From Leptospira sp. WS60.C2 (GTDB taxonomy: Bacteria; Spirochaetota; Leptospiria; Leptospirales; Leptospiraceae), in contig NZ_CP162133.1 of assembly GCF_040833955.1 (NCBI RefSeq), positions 1,448,001 through 1,512,000 of the forward strand: 64,000 nucleotides of DNA, given 5' to 3'. Positions within the stretch are counted from its first letter, which is position 1, and each line of letters begins with the position of its first letter. Below the pieces are notes generated by a model that saw nothing but the letters and a program-made list of their open reading frames with translations, searched no databases and was not told the DNA's origin. The position numbers were made by a program, and so were the translations under genes. This document shows, piece after piece, positions 52,258-62,681 of the stretch.

Positions 52258-54825
52258 TTATTTTTCCTTTCCTGTGAATTCAGCTCTGATTTTTCTGAAC
52301 TCCCCGAAATCGGATTTTAGTTCTGAAATAGTTGGAGTAGTATGTATCTCCTCTGGACTGCTATGTCCAACTATGGAGACGCAACATTTTTCATATATGT
52401 CATTTAGTTTACTTTTATTTTGATCAATTTTTATACCTTTTACACGCATTAAGGAAGGAAATGCTATTCCCTTTTTGTACCGTTTAATTGTCCTTTGAAA
52501 CAAGTCTTCTTCTAAAAAGACTTCAATCGCAGATCGTAGATACCCATAACCTTCAGCAGCAAGCCTAGCTTCATCTGCACTAGTATTTTTATTTTCAAGG
52601 ATCAAATTGAGTTTTGAGGTATAATAAGAATAGGAATTCAACTCTTCAATTTCGTCAATTATGCCAGTAATTCCAAAGTTTTCTTTTACTCTATGAAATT
52701 GAAATTTTATACCTTCTTGTTTATTTTGATCTAATTCAGCTTGTTGGAGAAAACTATGTAAGAGCAATATACTGTGAGTAAAAATAATAACTTGATGACT
52801 TTTGGATAGCTGGATAAGTCTCTTTACAACTTCATCTGTTATTTTGTGGTCAAGGGAATTAATAGGATCATCAAATACCACTGGGGCAGTAAAATTGTCC
52901 AATTGTAACTCAGTTAGGAATTCTGCAAGTGAGATTGCTTTCTGCTCTCCTTCGCTTAAAATATCGACCAAGTCATGTTTACTGATCTTTTGAAATAATT
53001 TAGAATTTCCTTTTTCAGTGCCAAATTTGATTTCTATTTTGATGTTATCTTTTCTTAAAGCTTTCAGCTCATTTCGGAAAATTTCCTCAAAATTTTTTGT
53101 AACTAACTCCTCTCTTGCAGTTGTGGTTTTTCGACTAATAGCAGAAGTATTAAAATCTCCACTATTTGCTTTCAGAACTTCAATTTCTTTGAGGTTAGAG
53201 ATTGCTTCTAAAACATCCGTTTGCTTTTCCGATAAAAGTTTTCTATCCATCAATTCTTCAATTGCACTCCTTAATTTAGTTTCTTCGGAATTCAAATTAT
53301 CTAAAGTCATTTTTTTTTGAATATATAAGTCCTTCTCTATGCTGAGTTTTGATTCAAGGGTAGTCAAAAGGGGTTGCATATTAAAGGCTGGATTGAAGTC
53401 GCTTTCCATTTCATTTTTCAAAAGCGATAACTTGAATTTTTCAACAAAATTATTATAATCCAAAACTTCTTTTGGATGAATAATTGTTTGTTTTTCATCA
53501 ATGCCAAATGTTGGCTGTTGCAATTGAATTTTAAATTCTATTTTTGAAATTTCCGCATTAAATTCTGCCTTTTCCTTCTTTAATTCAATAAGCTTCTCTT
53601 GAGTTTTATCATTTAGTATTTTTCTGTAGCTACCTAATAAATCTTTAGCTGATTTACTCAGTGGTTGTAAGCAATAGATACAATTGTCTTCGTTTTCAGG
53701 ATATTCCTGATTGCCTAAAAGTTTTATATAAGCTTCAGCGGTCTGTAGAAACAAGTGAAATTCAACAGATTGATAAAATTCTATTCCTCTTTCCTTGGCT
53801 ATGTCTTTAATACCAGTTTGAGTTTTACATTCTAAATAATTAATATTTGAATTTAAATATTTAAAATAATCTAATTTATCTAAAGAGAGTATTTTCTGAT
53901 CTTCTTTTAGTTTATTTAGAATGAATTCAAGTTCAGCTATTTTTCTACTTAAATTTTGAATCTCAATTTCAAGAAGAGGTTTATTTAATTTTTCCAGTTC
54001 CGAGAGGTTTAATTGAAGTTCCTCTTGGTGTTCTTCATTAAATACAGATAACTTCTTCAATTCTTCCATTGGCGATTTGGATGAAAGAGTCTTTATGAAA
54101 TTAAACTGCGGTGTTCTTTCTGTTAAATTTTCAGACCACTTTAGTTCAATTGACAATGCGTTGATTTTATTGGTTAATAAATTAGAAAGATTATTTAGTT
54201 CATCGGTAACTAATTGAAAAAGATGAAATCCACTAGGTGTAACGATTAATCTCCTGTCAGCAATAGAATATTCTACACACTTGCCATCAAATACTGAAAT
54301 ATTTTCAAGCTCTGGTTTGCGATGCTTACCATCCCATTCGTGAATATAGGGAGTATTGTTTAAACTGTAGCTTATGGCTGCTCCTTGTTTTTTACTTTCA
54401 GTGTAAATATTCGGTAAGATTTCTTTACCTGTATCATAACTAAAACCCAGACTTTTTAGTATTCGACTGTAGCCTGTTTTTCCAGTCCCGTTTTCACCAT
54501 AAATGACGGTTATGTTTTCTGAAAAGTTTAATACTTGATCTGTTGCTAGACGATTTATACCAGAGACTTTTGATATAGAATCTAGCCTTAGTTTTTTTGA
54601 TGTAGGTGAATATGTTGGCTTTTGAATTGTTAATTCAGGAAGTCCAGTCCTAAGCCCTATAGATTGAAGAAAATGATTGAAAATTTCTTCTCTTTCTTCC
54701 TGATTTAGAGGAAGTTCCGTTGTGACAATCTTGTTAATTAATAGTTCGCTCCACTTTCCAAGATTTGTAGTCCAATCCCAGAGTAAGTCAACTATAGCGT
54801 TTTTGTGTTGTGTGATGGATTTCAT
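52258..54825 (-). CDS. PrrC/RloC-like AAA_13 ATPase, putative anticodon nuclease
   Basis: An 855-residue SMC/ABC-like ATPase. Walker A is YGENGTGKTGYSR (residues 109-121). A long coiled coil (about 215-600) is broken by a zinc-hook-like CIYC (Cys 382, Cys 385). The ABC signature LSEGEQKAISLAEFL, Walker B VVFDDPINSLD and switch IIFTHS follow. These fit the PrrC/RloC group. In PrrC the anticodon nuclease site is Arg-x3-Glu plus a later His. Here RSAIE (Arg 764, Glu 768) and VGHSS (His 821) are candidates. It is the last gene of the hsd operon, 33 bases after the HEPN-motif gene. Linkage to type I restriction is typical of prrC and rloC. Confidence 0.78.
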   Translation of the reverse strand: MKSITQHKNAIVDLLWDWTTNLGKWSELLINKIVTTELPLNQEEREEIFNHFLQSIGLRTGLPELTIQKPTYSPTSKKLRLDSISKVSGINRLATDQVLNFSENITVIYGENGTGKTGYSRILKSLGFSYDTGKEILPNIYTESKKQGAAISYSLNNTPYIHEWDGKHRKPELENISVFDGKCVEYSIADRRLIVTPSGFHLFQLVTDELNNLSNLLTNKINALSIELKWSENLTERTPQFNFIKTLSSKSPMEELKKLSVFNEEHQEELQLNLSELEKLNKPLLEIEIQNLSRKIAELEFILNKLKEDQKILSLDKLDYFKYLNSNINYLECKTQTGIKDIAKERGIEFYQSVEFHLFLQTAEAYIKLLGNQEYPENEDNCIYCLQPLSKSAKDLLGSYRKILNDKTQEKLIELKKEKAEFNAEISKIEFKIQLQQPTFGIDEKQTIIHPKEVLDYNNFVEKFKLSLLKNEMESDFNPAFNMQPLLTTLESKLSIEKDLYIQKKMTLDNLNSEETKLRSAIEELMDRKLLSEKQTDVLEAISNLKEIEVLKANSGDFNTSAISRKTTTAREELVTKNFEEIFRNELKALRKDNIKIEIKFGTEKGNSKLFQKISKHDLVDILSEGEQKAISLAEFLTELQLDNFTAPVVFDDPINSLDHKITDEVVKRLIQLSKSHQVIIFTHSILLLHSFLQQAELDQNKQEGIKFQFHRVKENFGITGIIDEIEELNSYSYYTSKLNLILENKNTSADEARLAAEGYGYLRSAIEVFLEEDLFQRTIKRYKKGIAFPSLMRVKGIKIDQNKSKLNDIYEKCCVSIVGHSSPEEIHTTPTISELKSDFGEFRKIRAEFTGKEK

Positions 54826-54858
54826 TTATTCAATTTCCTTAGATAGCGAATAATATCT

Positions 54859-55638
54859 TCATGCTTTTTTGAAATAAGTTTTAGTATTTTGATTTTTTTG
54901 AGTGAAACTACTCTGACTTGTATTCTCTATTGTTCCGCTTGCAGTAGGAAAATGGTTCTGAGGTTTTTCTAATTGGTATTCGTTGGTTCGGATTTCTATT
55001 ATAATTTTCTCAAGTATTTTATATAAACACTTATTGGAAATATTGAACATTTTATCTAATATTTCAGACAAAATAATGTTAAATTCTTTTAAATCCATAA
55101 CTGAAACATCATCCCAATTCTTTTTGTCATTCCAAACCGAATTGTTTTCTTCTTTCCCTTTAATCTGAGGAATAAATAATTCTCCGTCAACAATGGCAAA
55201 AGGAATTTTTTTATCATGTAGTATTGTATTTCTCTGTTGATAGAACTCTTCTAATGGCAATGATAGTTCAGGTAGATCAAACATAATTCCCATTTTACTC
55301 ATGTTATCTCTAATTCTTCCTAAGTGACCAAAGAATGCCATTTGCATATTGGTGATTTGAATATGTTCTTTGATGTTTGCGATCTTTAAATATTCACTAT
55401 TTTGGGAAATTTCATGTAAGCAAATGAGGCTTTCTAGGATGGTATAAAGTTTTTGAGAAAAGTCCGTTCTCCTTTGATTTTCTTTGGAAGATAAAGATGG
55501 AATTTCAGGTATATTGCCTTTTCCATCGTTACCGATATACCTAGACCAGATTTCATTATATGAAGGCAACTTGGTTTTTAATAAGTTGCTATATTCTGTT
55601 TCAAGTAAGTCTCCATGTTCATATACATTTAAATTCAT
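54859..55638 (-). CDS. HEPN-motif protein between hsdR and the RloC-like gene
   Basis: A 259-residue mostly helical protein. FYQQRNTILHDKK contains Arg 136 and His 141 in the R-x4-H spacing of HEPN ribonuclease domains, with helices on both sides as expected. The C-terminal 40 residues are polar and probably disordered. It lies 100 bases after hsdR and 33 before the RloC-like gene, on the same strand. A partner or toxin-like subunit of the ATPase is inferred. The family itself is not one I can name. Confidence 0.6.
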   Translation of the reverse strand: MNLNVYEHGDLLETEYSNLLKTKLPSYNEIWSRYIGNDGKGNIPEIPSLSSKENQRRTDFSQKLYTILESLICLHEISQNSEYLKIANIKEHIQITNMQMAFFGHLGRIRDNMSKMGIMFDLPELSLPLEEFYQQRNTILHDKKIPFAIVDGELFIPQIKGKEENNSVWNDKKNWDDVSVMDLKEFNIILSEILDKMFNISNKCLYKILEKIIIEIRTNEYQLEKPQNHFPTASGTIENTSQSSFTQKNQNTKTYFKKA

Positions 55639-55738
55639 AATGTATCTCCAGAAATAAAATCTTTTCTCATTCTACATGGAACTTGGATTTTTTAAATTTA
55701 GAAAAATTAATATAATGAAAATGTTATTACCATCCCTT

Positions 55739-58700
55739 TCACGCAACTTCCTCCGCTACCCAATTACCATATAACTCTTCTGCTTGTTCTAAAACCAGTG
55801 CAGTTGCCTTCGCTTGCATATCTGGCGGGTAACCATATTTTTTGAGGATTTTTTTTATGTTTACCCGAATTAATGCCTTTACTTGTTCTCTTTCAGACCA
55901 ATTGATTTTCAGATTGCTCTTTAGAGACTTAACGAGTTCTTTAGCAATGATTTTGATGTCTTCGTTTTTCATTTCTCTTACGGCAGATTCGTTTTCTAGT
56001 AGAGCATCGTAGAAGGCAACTTCATCATCTGTGAGTCCTAAGTCAGCACCTCGTTTCGTTTCATCCCTCATTTTCTTTGCTAATTCAATAAGGTGTTCGA
56101 TGACCTGTGCTGTTTCTATAGCTCTATTCTGGTAACGTTTCAGAGAAGATTCAAGCATATCGAGAAATGTGCGAGTTTTAACTATGTTTCGTTTACCAGC
56201 CATTTTGCTAACTTGTTCTTTTAGGAGTTTTTGTAAGAGTTCAACTGCTAAGTTTTTCTGTGGTATACCCTGAACATCAGCTAAAAATTCATCAGTTAAT
56301 ATAGATATATCTGGTTTATTAAGACCAACTGTTGCAAAAATATCGATTACTTCATTGGATGAAACTGCACCTGAAATCAATTGTCTAATGGCATAATCTA
56401 TTTCATCTTGCGATTTCTTTTTGTCTTCGTCAGTTTTCTTTGTTAGTGCTGATCTAACGGTTTGAAAAAATGCAACATCGTCTCTTATTTCAGTAGTTTT
56501 ATCATGGGGGACAGCGAGTGCAAATGCTTGAGAAAGTTCTGTGACCGTTTTTTTTAACTTCGATTTACCATCTTCTTGTGACAGGATATGTTCTAAAGCA
56601 GACGGTAATAGATTGAGCCTATCGGTAGGAGTGCCAGTTTTCCATTTACCAAAGTCGAAACCATGAAAGAGTCCGCAGACTACTTCATATTTTTCTACCA
56701 TAACGGCTACGGCTTCGTTTTGATTGAGAGCGGTTGATCCTTTCCCACCAGATTGTGTATAGAGGGCTAGAGCTGATTTTAAACTGTCTGCTATGCCGAT
56801 ATAATCAACGACAAGACCACCTGCTTTATCCTTAAAGACACGATTCACTCGTGCGATTGCCTGCATCAGTCCATGCCCATTCATTGGTTTATCTATATAA
56901 ATGGTATGAAGGCTTGGGGCATCGAAACCCGTTAGCCACATATCTCGAACGATCACAATCTTAAAAGATGAGTTAGGCTTCTTGAATATTTCTGCTAATT
57001 CTTTTCTACGCTTTCCCGTTCGGATGTGTTGTTGCCATTCCACAGGATCGGTGGCAGAACCTGTCATGATGACTTTTAATACACCCTGATCATCATCTTC
57101 GCTATGCCACTCTGGATGGATTTTGATGAGTTCATTATATAGATCAATGGCGATTCTTCGTGACATTGTGACGATCATCGCTTTTCCTTCCATTACAGAC
57201 AACCTAAGCTTCCAGTGGTTGGACAAATCATTTGCAACTAGTTTGAGTCTATTTTGTGCCCCAACTAAAGCTTCGATTGTAGCCCATTTAGATTTGAGTT
57301 TATTCTTATTCGTTTCTTCTTCATCTTCTGTGATGGATTCGAAGCTAGGATCAATTTTGGGTTTTTCAGATTCTTTGAGTTCAAGTTTCGCAAGTCTACT
57401 TTCATAGTAGATAGGGACTGTTGCCTGATCCATAACAGCTTGTTGGATGTCATATATACTGATATATTCACCAAAGACTGCTCGTGTATTTTTATCACTT
57501 AGCTCAATAGGAGTTCCCGTAAAACCAATAAAGGATGCATGAGGGAGTCCATCTCGCATGTGCCTAGCGAAACCATCTATAAAGTCATATTGGCTTCTAT
57601 GTGCCTCATCTGCCATCACGATAATGTTTCTGCGATCTGAGAGAAGAGGGTAAGTGTCGTATTTTTCTTCTGGAAAGAATTTTTGAACCGTTGTAAAGAT
57701 GACACCGCCACTAGCAACCGAGAGAAGTTCCTTTAGGTGATTGCGATCTTTTGCTTGGACAGGTGTTTGTCGAAGTAATTCCTTACAACTACTAAAGGTA
57801 TCAAACAGCTGATTGTCTAAGTCTTGTCTATCTGTAATGATTACAACGGTTGGGTTCTGCATTTCAGGAGAAAGAATTGCTCTTCCTGCGAAAAAGGTCA
57901 TGGTAAGAGATTTTCCTGAACCTTGCGTGTGCCATACAACACCGATTCTGCGATCTCCTTTGGGTTTACTTGCTTCGATGGTTTGTGATAAGGCAGTATT
58001 CACTGCATGGTATTGGTGATATCCTGCAATTTTCTTTATGTATGAGCCTTTATCATCCCGTTCAAAGACAGTGAAGAATCGAATTAAATCCAGGAATCTT
58101 TTTTTATCAAATACTCCTCGAACCATGACTTCCATTTGAGTCATAGAAGCAGAAGCTAGTTTTTCTCCTTCGATGGTTCTCCAGACCGCAAATCTTTCTT
58201 TATCTGCTGATATAGAGCCAATTCGAGCTTCTAGACCATCACTAATTATCATTACTTCATTGTAAGTGAAGAGACTAGGAATCTGATCCTTGTATGTTTG
58301 TAATTGGCTGTAGGCAGACCAAATCGTAGTTTGATGGTCAGCAGGGTTTTTAAGTTCTATCACGCCAAGTGGAAGACCATTGATAAACACTAAAAGATCA
58401 GGTCTTCTATTGTTCTGTCCTTCAATGATGGTAAATTGACTCACAACGTAAAAATAGTTTTTATCAGGGTGATCAAAATCAATTAACTTAACTTTATCTG
58501 TGATGATTCTGTCTTTTCCCTTGTAGGAAACGTCGATTCCTTCAGTAAGCATTTTATGAAATTCATGATTTGATGCAAGGACAGTGGGGAAGGAGATTCG
58601 AGTGACATTGCGATAGGCTTCATCAATACCATCCGCAGGGATTTTTGGGTTTAGCGTTGTAAGGGCATCTTTTAGAATATAAGGAAGAAAAGGTTCTTTG

Positions 58701-58828
58701 ACAGAATCCCGTTGAGCATTTGGTTCTTCTGGGAGAATTTCTTTCCCATTTAGATGTTCATAGCCAAGTGATTGGAATAGATCAATGGCTATTTGTTCGA
58801 CATCAGCTTCTGTCAGATGAATCGTCAT
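55739..58828 (-). CDS. hsdR: Type I restriction endonuclease R subunit
   Basis: A 1029-residue motor and nuclease subunit. N-terminal PD-(D/E)[22 protein letters not shown] (Asp about 144, Glu and Lys near 157-159). Then the SF2 translocase with Walker A HTQGSGKS (about 300), DEAH in [10 protein letters not shown] (about 406), [10 protein letters not shown] and AIARVNRVF, and a helical C-terminus that binds the methylase core. All key motifs are intact. It overlaps hsdS by ATGA, so the three hsd genes form one operon. Confidence 0.96.
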   Translation of the reverse strand: MTIHLTEADVEQIAIDLFQSLGYEHLNGKEILPEEPNAQRDSVKEPFLPYILKDALTTLNPKIPADGIDEAYRNVTRISFPTVLASNHEFHKMLTEGIDVSYKGKDRIITDKVKLIDFDHPDKNYFYVVSQFTIIEGQNNRRPDLLVFINGLPLGVIELKNPADHQTTIWSAYSQLQTYKDQIPSLFTYNEVMIISDGLEARIGSISADKERFAVWRTIEGEKLASASMTQMEVMVRGVFDKKRFLDLIRFFTVFERDDKGSYIKKIAGYHQYHAVNTALSQTIEASKPKGDRRIGVVWHTQGSGKSLTMTFFAGRAILSPEMQNPTVVIITDRQDLDNQLFDTFSSCKELLRQTPVQAKDRNHLKELLSVASGGVIFTTVQKFFPEEKYDTYPLLSDRRNIIVMADEAHRSQYDFIDGFARHMRDGLPHASFIGFTGTPIELSDKNTRAVFGEYISIYDIQQAVMDQATVPIYYESRLAKLELKESEKPKIDPSFESITEDEEETNKNKLKSKWATIEALVGAQNRLKLVANDLSNHWKLRLSVMEGKAMIVTMSRRIAIDLYNELIKIHPEWHSEDDDQGVLKVIMTGSATDPVEWQQHIRTGKRRKELAEIFKKPNSSFKIVIVRDMWLTGFDAPSLHTIYIDKPMNGHGLMQAIARVNRVFKDKAGGLVVDYIGIADSLKSALALYTQSGGKGSTALNQNEAVAVMVEKYEVVCGLFHGFDFGKWKTGTPTDRLNLLPSALEHILSQEDGKSKLKKTVTELSQAFALAVPHDKTTEIRDDVAFFQTVRSALTKKTDEDKKKSQDEIDYAIRQLISGAVSSNEVIDIFATVGLNKPDISILTDEFLADVQGIPQKNLAVELLQKLLKEQVSKMAGKRNIVKTRTFLDMLESSLKRYQNRAIETAQVIEHLIELAKKMRDETKRGADLGLTDDEVAFYDALLENESAVREMKNEDIKIIAKELVKSLKSNLKINWSEREQVKALIRVNIKKILKKYGYPPDMQAKATALVLEQAEELYGNWVAEEVA

Positions 58829-60123
58829 TTGGCTGTCTCCAAAATTTGAGTGACCATTTTATCAGTGATTTCTAGTTCGCCAGAAATAAGTTTCGGAAGT
58901 AACGAATCCCGTAAGGAAGATAGCGAATAGATTTCAGTATTATTAATTTCAACTAAACTCAATAGATTATTCGTATATTGGTGGAAAACTAACATAGCTG
59001 AATCTGGACAAATTATATATCTCTGATTGAAAATAAAATTTGGTGATATAGCTGGATATGCCCCTCCATCTGCATGATGTGCATAGTAATCAATCATTTC
59101 ATTCGAAGTTGTCGCTAAATAAAGAAATTCTGCATGGGTCTTTGAATTCGGTCGCAATACCGCAAATCCTGTGCTTCCAGTTAATCCATTCTGTTTAATA
59201 AATGCATAAGATCTGTTTCCTGGTCTTACAGTCCCAATAATAGTGTCATTATTTTTCAATACCCTTCTTGCACGACTTGGAGCAGTAGTATAATTAAACT
59301 CTTCCAGATTTTGTATTTGGTTATTTTTAACATTTGAAAGATCGAGATAAAGTATTCTCTCTGGATGATTTTTTTCATTCCATGATTCTGGGTTCAACAC
59401 ACTAATTTCCCCCAAATTCCCAACCTTCCATCCTTTCGGAATTTCACCTAATTCTGATTCTTCGAACTCGCTAGGAAATAAGTCTTCGATTTCTTTTGGT
59501 AATCCAGTTGGGATTCCTTCTTCTTTCTTATGGACTGGATCAAAGTCTATAAACCAAGATTTAAACAAGGCTTTTGCCTTGGCTTCGAGAGTTTCATTCA
59601 TTTGGCGTAAGAGTTCTATTTTGTCATCGAGAGTGCCTAGTATATGAGCGATGGTTTTTTGCGTGGGGAGAGGGGGAAGAGTGATGCCTATTTCCAATAA
59701 ATCTGTCTTTTTTATACTTGGTTGAGAACTACCTCGATCAAGATTAAGTAAATTACTTTGAATACTAATGAAGTAGTAATATAGAAATTTATTTAATAAG
59801 GTTTCATTCGTACGTAAACCAATAGTATTCTGTATTATTGCAACTTTTGGGGAAGGGGCGAGTGATACGTTCCCAATTCCATTCCCAACCAGAGTCATTA
59901 AGACATCATCCTTTTGTAAATAGTTTCTAATGAAATTATTGAAAGTTTCAATATCTATGTATCGATTTACGTTTGATAAATTCGGGTATATACAATTTTT
60001 AATTAAGTAGTTGTCTATTACTGGAAATTCATTCTTTCTATAATATTTTTTTGGGTTTTTTCCTCTATTGTCAATTACATAGGAAATACAGTTTTTTAGA
60101 GCTGTTGAATTCCAATTACTCAT
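58825..60123 (-). CDS. hsdS: Type I restriction-modification specificity subunit
   Basis: A 432-residue subunit with two variable target-recognition domains, each followed by a conserved helical spacer. [21 protein letters not shown] and then [20 protein letters not shown] mark the central conserved region near residues 150-200. The second repeat ends with ISGELEITD. The ATG at 60123 lies eight bases inside the hsdM end and is preferred over the TTG two codons upstream. Its recognition sequence cannot be read from the protein alone. Confidence 0.94.
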   Translation of the reverse strand: MSNWNSTALKNCISYVIDNRGKNPKKYYRKNEFPVIDNYLIKNCIYPNLSNVNRYIDIETFNNFIRNYLQKDDVLMTLVGNGIGNVSLAPSPKVAIIQNTIGLRTNETLLNKFLYYYFISIQSNLLNLDRGSSQPSIKKTDLLEIGITLPPLPTQKTIAHILGTLDDKIELLRQMNETLEAKAKALFKSWFIDFDPVHKKEEGIPTGLPKEIEDLFPSEFEESELGEIPKGWKVGNLGEISVLNPESWNEKNHPERILYLDLSNVKNNQIQNLEEFNYTTAPSRARRVLKNNDTIIGTVRPGNRSYAFIKQNGLTGSTGFAVLRPNSKTHAEFLYLATTSNEMIDYYAHHADGGAYPAISPNFIFNQRYIICPDSAMLVFHQYTNNLLSLVEINNTEIYSLSSLRDSLLPKLISGELEITDKMVTQILETAK

Positions 60124-61669
60124 AACCAAGTACCTTTAAATTTTTAAAAATTTCCTTGGTTAGCTTATCTGATTGAGAAACTTGTTCTTTGAGTTTAGCC
60201 GTAAGTCCTTGCATCTTTTCTTCAAAATCTTCGCCATCATCTTCAATATCTTCCGCACCCACAAACCTACCAGGTGTAAGGACATATCCACGTTGAACAA
60301 TTTCAGGTAACTCTACTGATTTACAAAATCCGTTAAGATCTTCATACTTTACCTTAGAGTCCTTATCGCCTCGCCAGGCATGATAGGTGTCAGTGATTTT
60401 TTTTAAATCATCCTCTGTCAATTCACGGTGGACTCGATCTACAAGTGTTCCCATCTTTCGGGCATCGATGAAGAGTGTCTGACCTTTTCGATTGCGAAAT
60501 CTAGGAATTTCTTTGTTTCTTGTCAGAAACCAAATACAAACTGGAATTTGAGTGGAATAGAAGAGTTGACCAGGTAGTGCTATCATACAATCGACTAAGT
60601 CTGCATCTACAATCTTCTTACGAATTTCGCCCTCACCAGAGGTATTAGAAGACATCGAACCATTGGCTAAGACAAATCCTGCCATACCATTTGGTTTTAG
60701 GTGGTGGATGAAGTGTTGCACCCAAGCGTAGTTCGCATTGTTTGCGGGAGGAGTTCCATATTCCCATCTCTTGTCATTTTGTAGCGAAGGTTGTCCCCAT
60801 TCTTTCATGTTAAATGGTGGATTTGCCATAATTAAATCAAACTTATCATGTGCATGTTGGTCTTTAAGAAAAGAGTCAGCAGGTTCCTTTCCTAGATTGG
60901 CTTCAATTCCTCGAATGGCAAGGTTCATCATACAGAGTCTCCAAGTTGTTGGGTTTGATTCTTGTCCATACACCGCAATGTCACCTATCCTACCTGCATG
61001 GTGTTCTAGAAACTTTTCCGATTGCACGAAAAAGCCACCTGAACCGCACGCAGGGTCATAGACAGATTGGTTTTTTGTAGGTGCAAGCATTTCAACGATT
61101 AGGCGAACAACGCTAGACGGAGTGTAGAACTGCCCTCCTAACTTGCCTTCCGCAGAGGCAAATTTGGTTAGAAAGTATTCATAAACCCTACCTAATATAT
61201 CTTTTGAGCGATTTTCCTTATCTCCGAGACCGATTGTTCCAACGAGATCTACAAGCTCTCCTAATTTCGTTTTGTCTAGGTCGGGACGGGCATAGGTCTT
61301 ATTTAATACCCCTTTAAGCTTCGGGTTTTCTTTCTCGATCAAATCTAAAGCATCATCGATGATTTTTCCGATGGAAGGTTCTTTTGCCTTTTTTTGGATA
61401 TAACTCCAGCGAGCTTTTTCTGAGACCCAAAACACGTTTTTAGCGATATACTCATCCTGGTCTTCTGGGTCGGAGCCATTTTTCTTATCTTTGGTTAGCT
61501 CGTCGTGAAGAGCCATGAAACTATCCGAAATGTATTTTAGAAAAATAAGCCCTAAAACGACGTGTTTGTATTCTGAAGCATCCATATTATTACGGAGTTT
61601 GTCCGCCATGGTGAAGAGTTTTTCTTCAAATCCGATGTTTGCCGTCGTTGATGCCTTGTTTTTTGCCAT
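60116..61669 (-). CDS. hsdM: Type I restriction-modification DNA methyltransferase subunit
   Basis: A 517-residue N6-adenine methyltransferase. The N-terminal HsdM domain (MADKLRNNMDASEYKHVVLG) is followed by GGQFYTPSSVVRLIVEML, the S-adenosylmethionine motif DPACGSGGF (about residue 203) and the catalytic NPPFN (about 282). Length and motifs are normal. It leads the hsdM-hsdS-hsdR operon and is divergent from the Hachiman genes, with 223 bases between them. Confidence 0.96.
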   Translation of the reverse strand: MAKNKASTTANIGFEEKLFTMADKLRNNMDASEYKHVVLGLIFLKYISDSFMALHDELTKDKKNGSDPEDQDEYIAKNVFWVSEKARWSYIQKKAKEPSIGKIIDDALDLIEKENPKLKGVLNKTYARPDLDKTKLGELVDLVGTIGLGDKENRSKDILGRVYEYFLTKFASAEGKLGGQFYTPSSVVRLIVEMLAPTKNQSVYDPACGSGGFFVQSEKFLEHHAGRIGDIAVYGQESNPTTWRLCMMNLAIRGIEANLGKEPADSFLKDQHAHDKFDLIMANPPFNMKEWGQPSLQNDKRWEYGTPPANNANYAWVQHFIHHLKPNGMAGFVLANGSMSSNTSGEGEIRKKIVDADLVDCMIALPGQLFYSTQIPVCIWFLTRNKEIPRFRNRKGQTLFIDARKMGTLVDRVHRELTEDDLKKITDTYHAWRGDKDSKVKYEDLNGFCKSVELPEIVQRGYVLTPGRFVGAEDIEDDGEDFEEKMQGLTAKLKEQVSQSDKLTKEIFKNLKVLGYE

Positions 61670-61892
61670 TTACGTTCCTAATTGAATCTTCTAAATTTCT
61701 GCCAAAATCCTTGGATTTATCACATTTCAAGTGTAAGCTTCCGAATTTCAAGAAAAATCAAATTTCAATGATTAGAATATCTTAGAGTTCGGACATTATT
61801 AGGTTAAAATTAGAAAAACGCCAAAAAAAATACTTTTTGAAAATAATTTCATGCATTAAAATTGGACAGAATTAAGATATAATACGAATTAA

Positions 61893-62681
61893 ATGGTCTC
61901 GATTAAATTACAGAAAGATAAGCTCGCTAAAACTCATATTATAGAGATTGAAACATTATCCAATATGTTAAAAAGGAAAATTCGTATGGATTTATCTTCA
62001 ATTTGCCATGGATCTTTAAAGAAACAGCGAAATCAGAAGATATATTCATACAAGCCTACCTTAAATGAATTTTTGAAACGATATGATGATAAGTCTAAAG
62101 ACACAAAAGCTGGAATGATTGGTGAGTTACTTACTCATATTGTAATTCCTACAATATTCCCAAATTTAAAAGTAGCTAGCCCACTTTTCAATCTGGAAGA
62201 AACAAGTGTTAAAAAAGGCTTTGATATTATTTATTTTGATGAAAAGATACACACTTGGCTAACTGAAGTTAAATCGACTAATTCGCAAATGTCGGATATT
62301 ACAAAAATTTCTAAAGGATTGCTAGGATTGGGTTATCGCGATCTAAAAAAAAGAGCACTAAAAAAAAATCAAACTATTTGGCACAATGCTGTAAATTCAG
62401 CAACCAGTGCTTTAATTCAAAATGATACAAAGGATGCTTTTTTGAAAATACTCGATGATTATCTAAACAATTCAACTTCAATTAATGTGAAGAATGACCT
62501 AAATATTATCATATCAGGTGTAATCTTTAATAAAATTAAAAATAACATAAACATTGATAAAGTAAGTTTAAGGAGAGGAAAATATGAAAATGAAAAGAAA
62601 TTTCAAGCAATCGTCAGTATTACAATAAAAAAAAAGGTTTTCAGGGAAATTGAAAAGTTTCTTCGCGAAGAATCTAGATGA
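61893..62681 (+). CDS. hamA: Hachiman system HamA nuclease (DUF1837)
   Basis: A 262-residue protein of the HamA/DUF1837 type. GMIGELLTHIVIPTIFPNL is followed by KKGFDIIYFDE (Asp 111) and WLTEVKST (Glu 125, Lys 127), which make a PD-(D/E)XK site like that described for HamA. The helicase gene overlaps its stop (ATGA), the standard two-gene order of Hachiman. The ATG at 61893 has a TATAAT only nine bases upstream and no ribosome site. The ATG at 61986 (residue 32) has AAGGA eight bases upstream and may be the real start. Confidence 0.85.
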   Translation: MVSIKLQKDKLAKTHIIEIETLSNMLKRKIRMDLSSICHGSLKKQRNQKIYSYKPTLNEFLKRYDDKSKDTKAGMIGELLTHIVIPTIFPNLKVASPLFNLEETSVKKGFDIIYFDEKIHTWLTEVKSTNSQMSDITKISKGLLGLGYRDLKKRALKKNQTIWHNAVNSATSALIQNDTKDAFLKILDDYLNNSTSINVKNDLNIIISGVIFNKIKNNINIDKVSLRRGKYENEKKFQAIVSITIKKKVFREIEKFLREESR

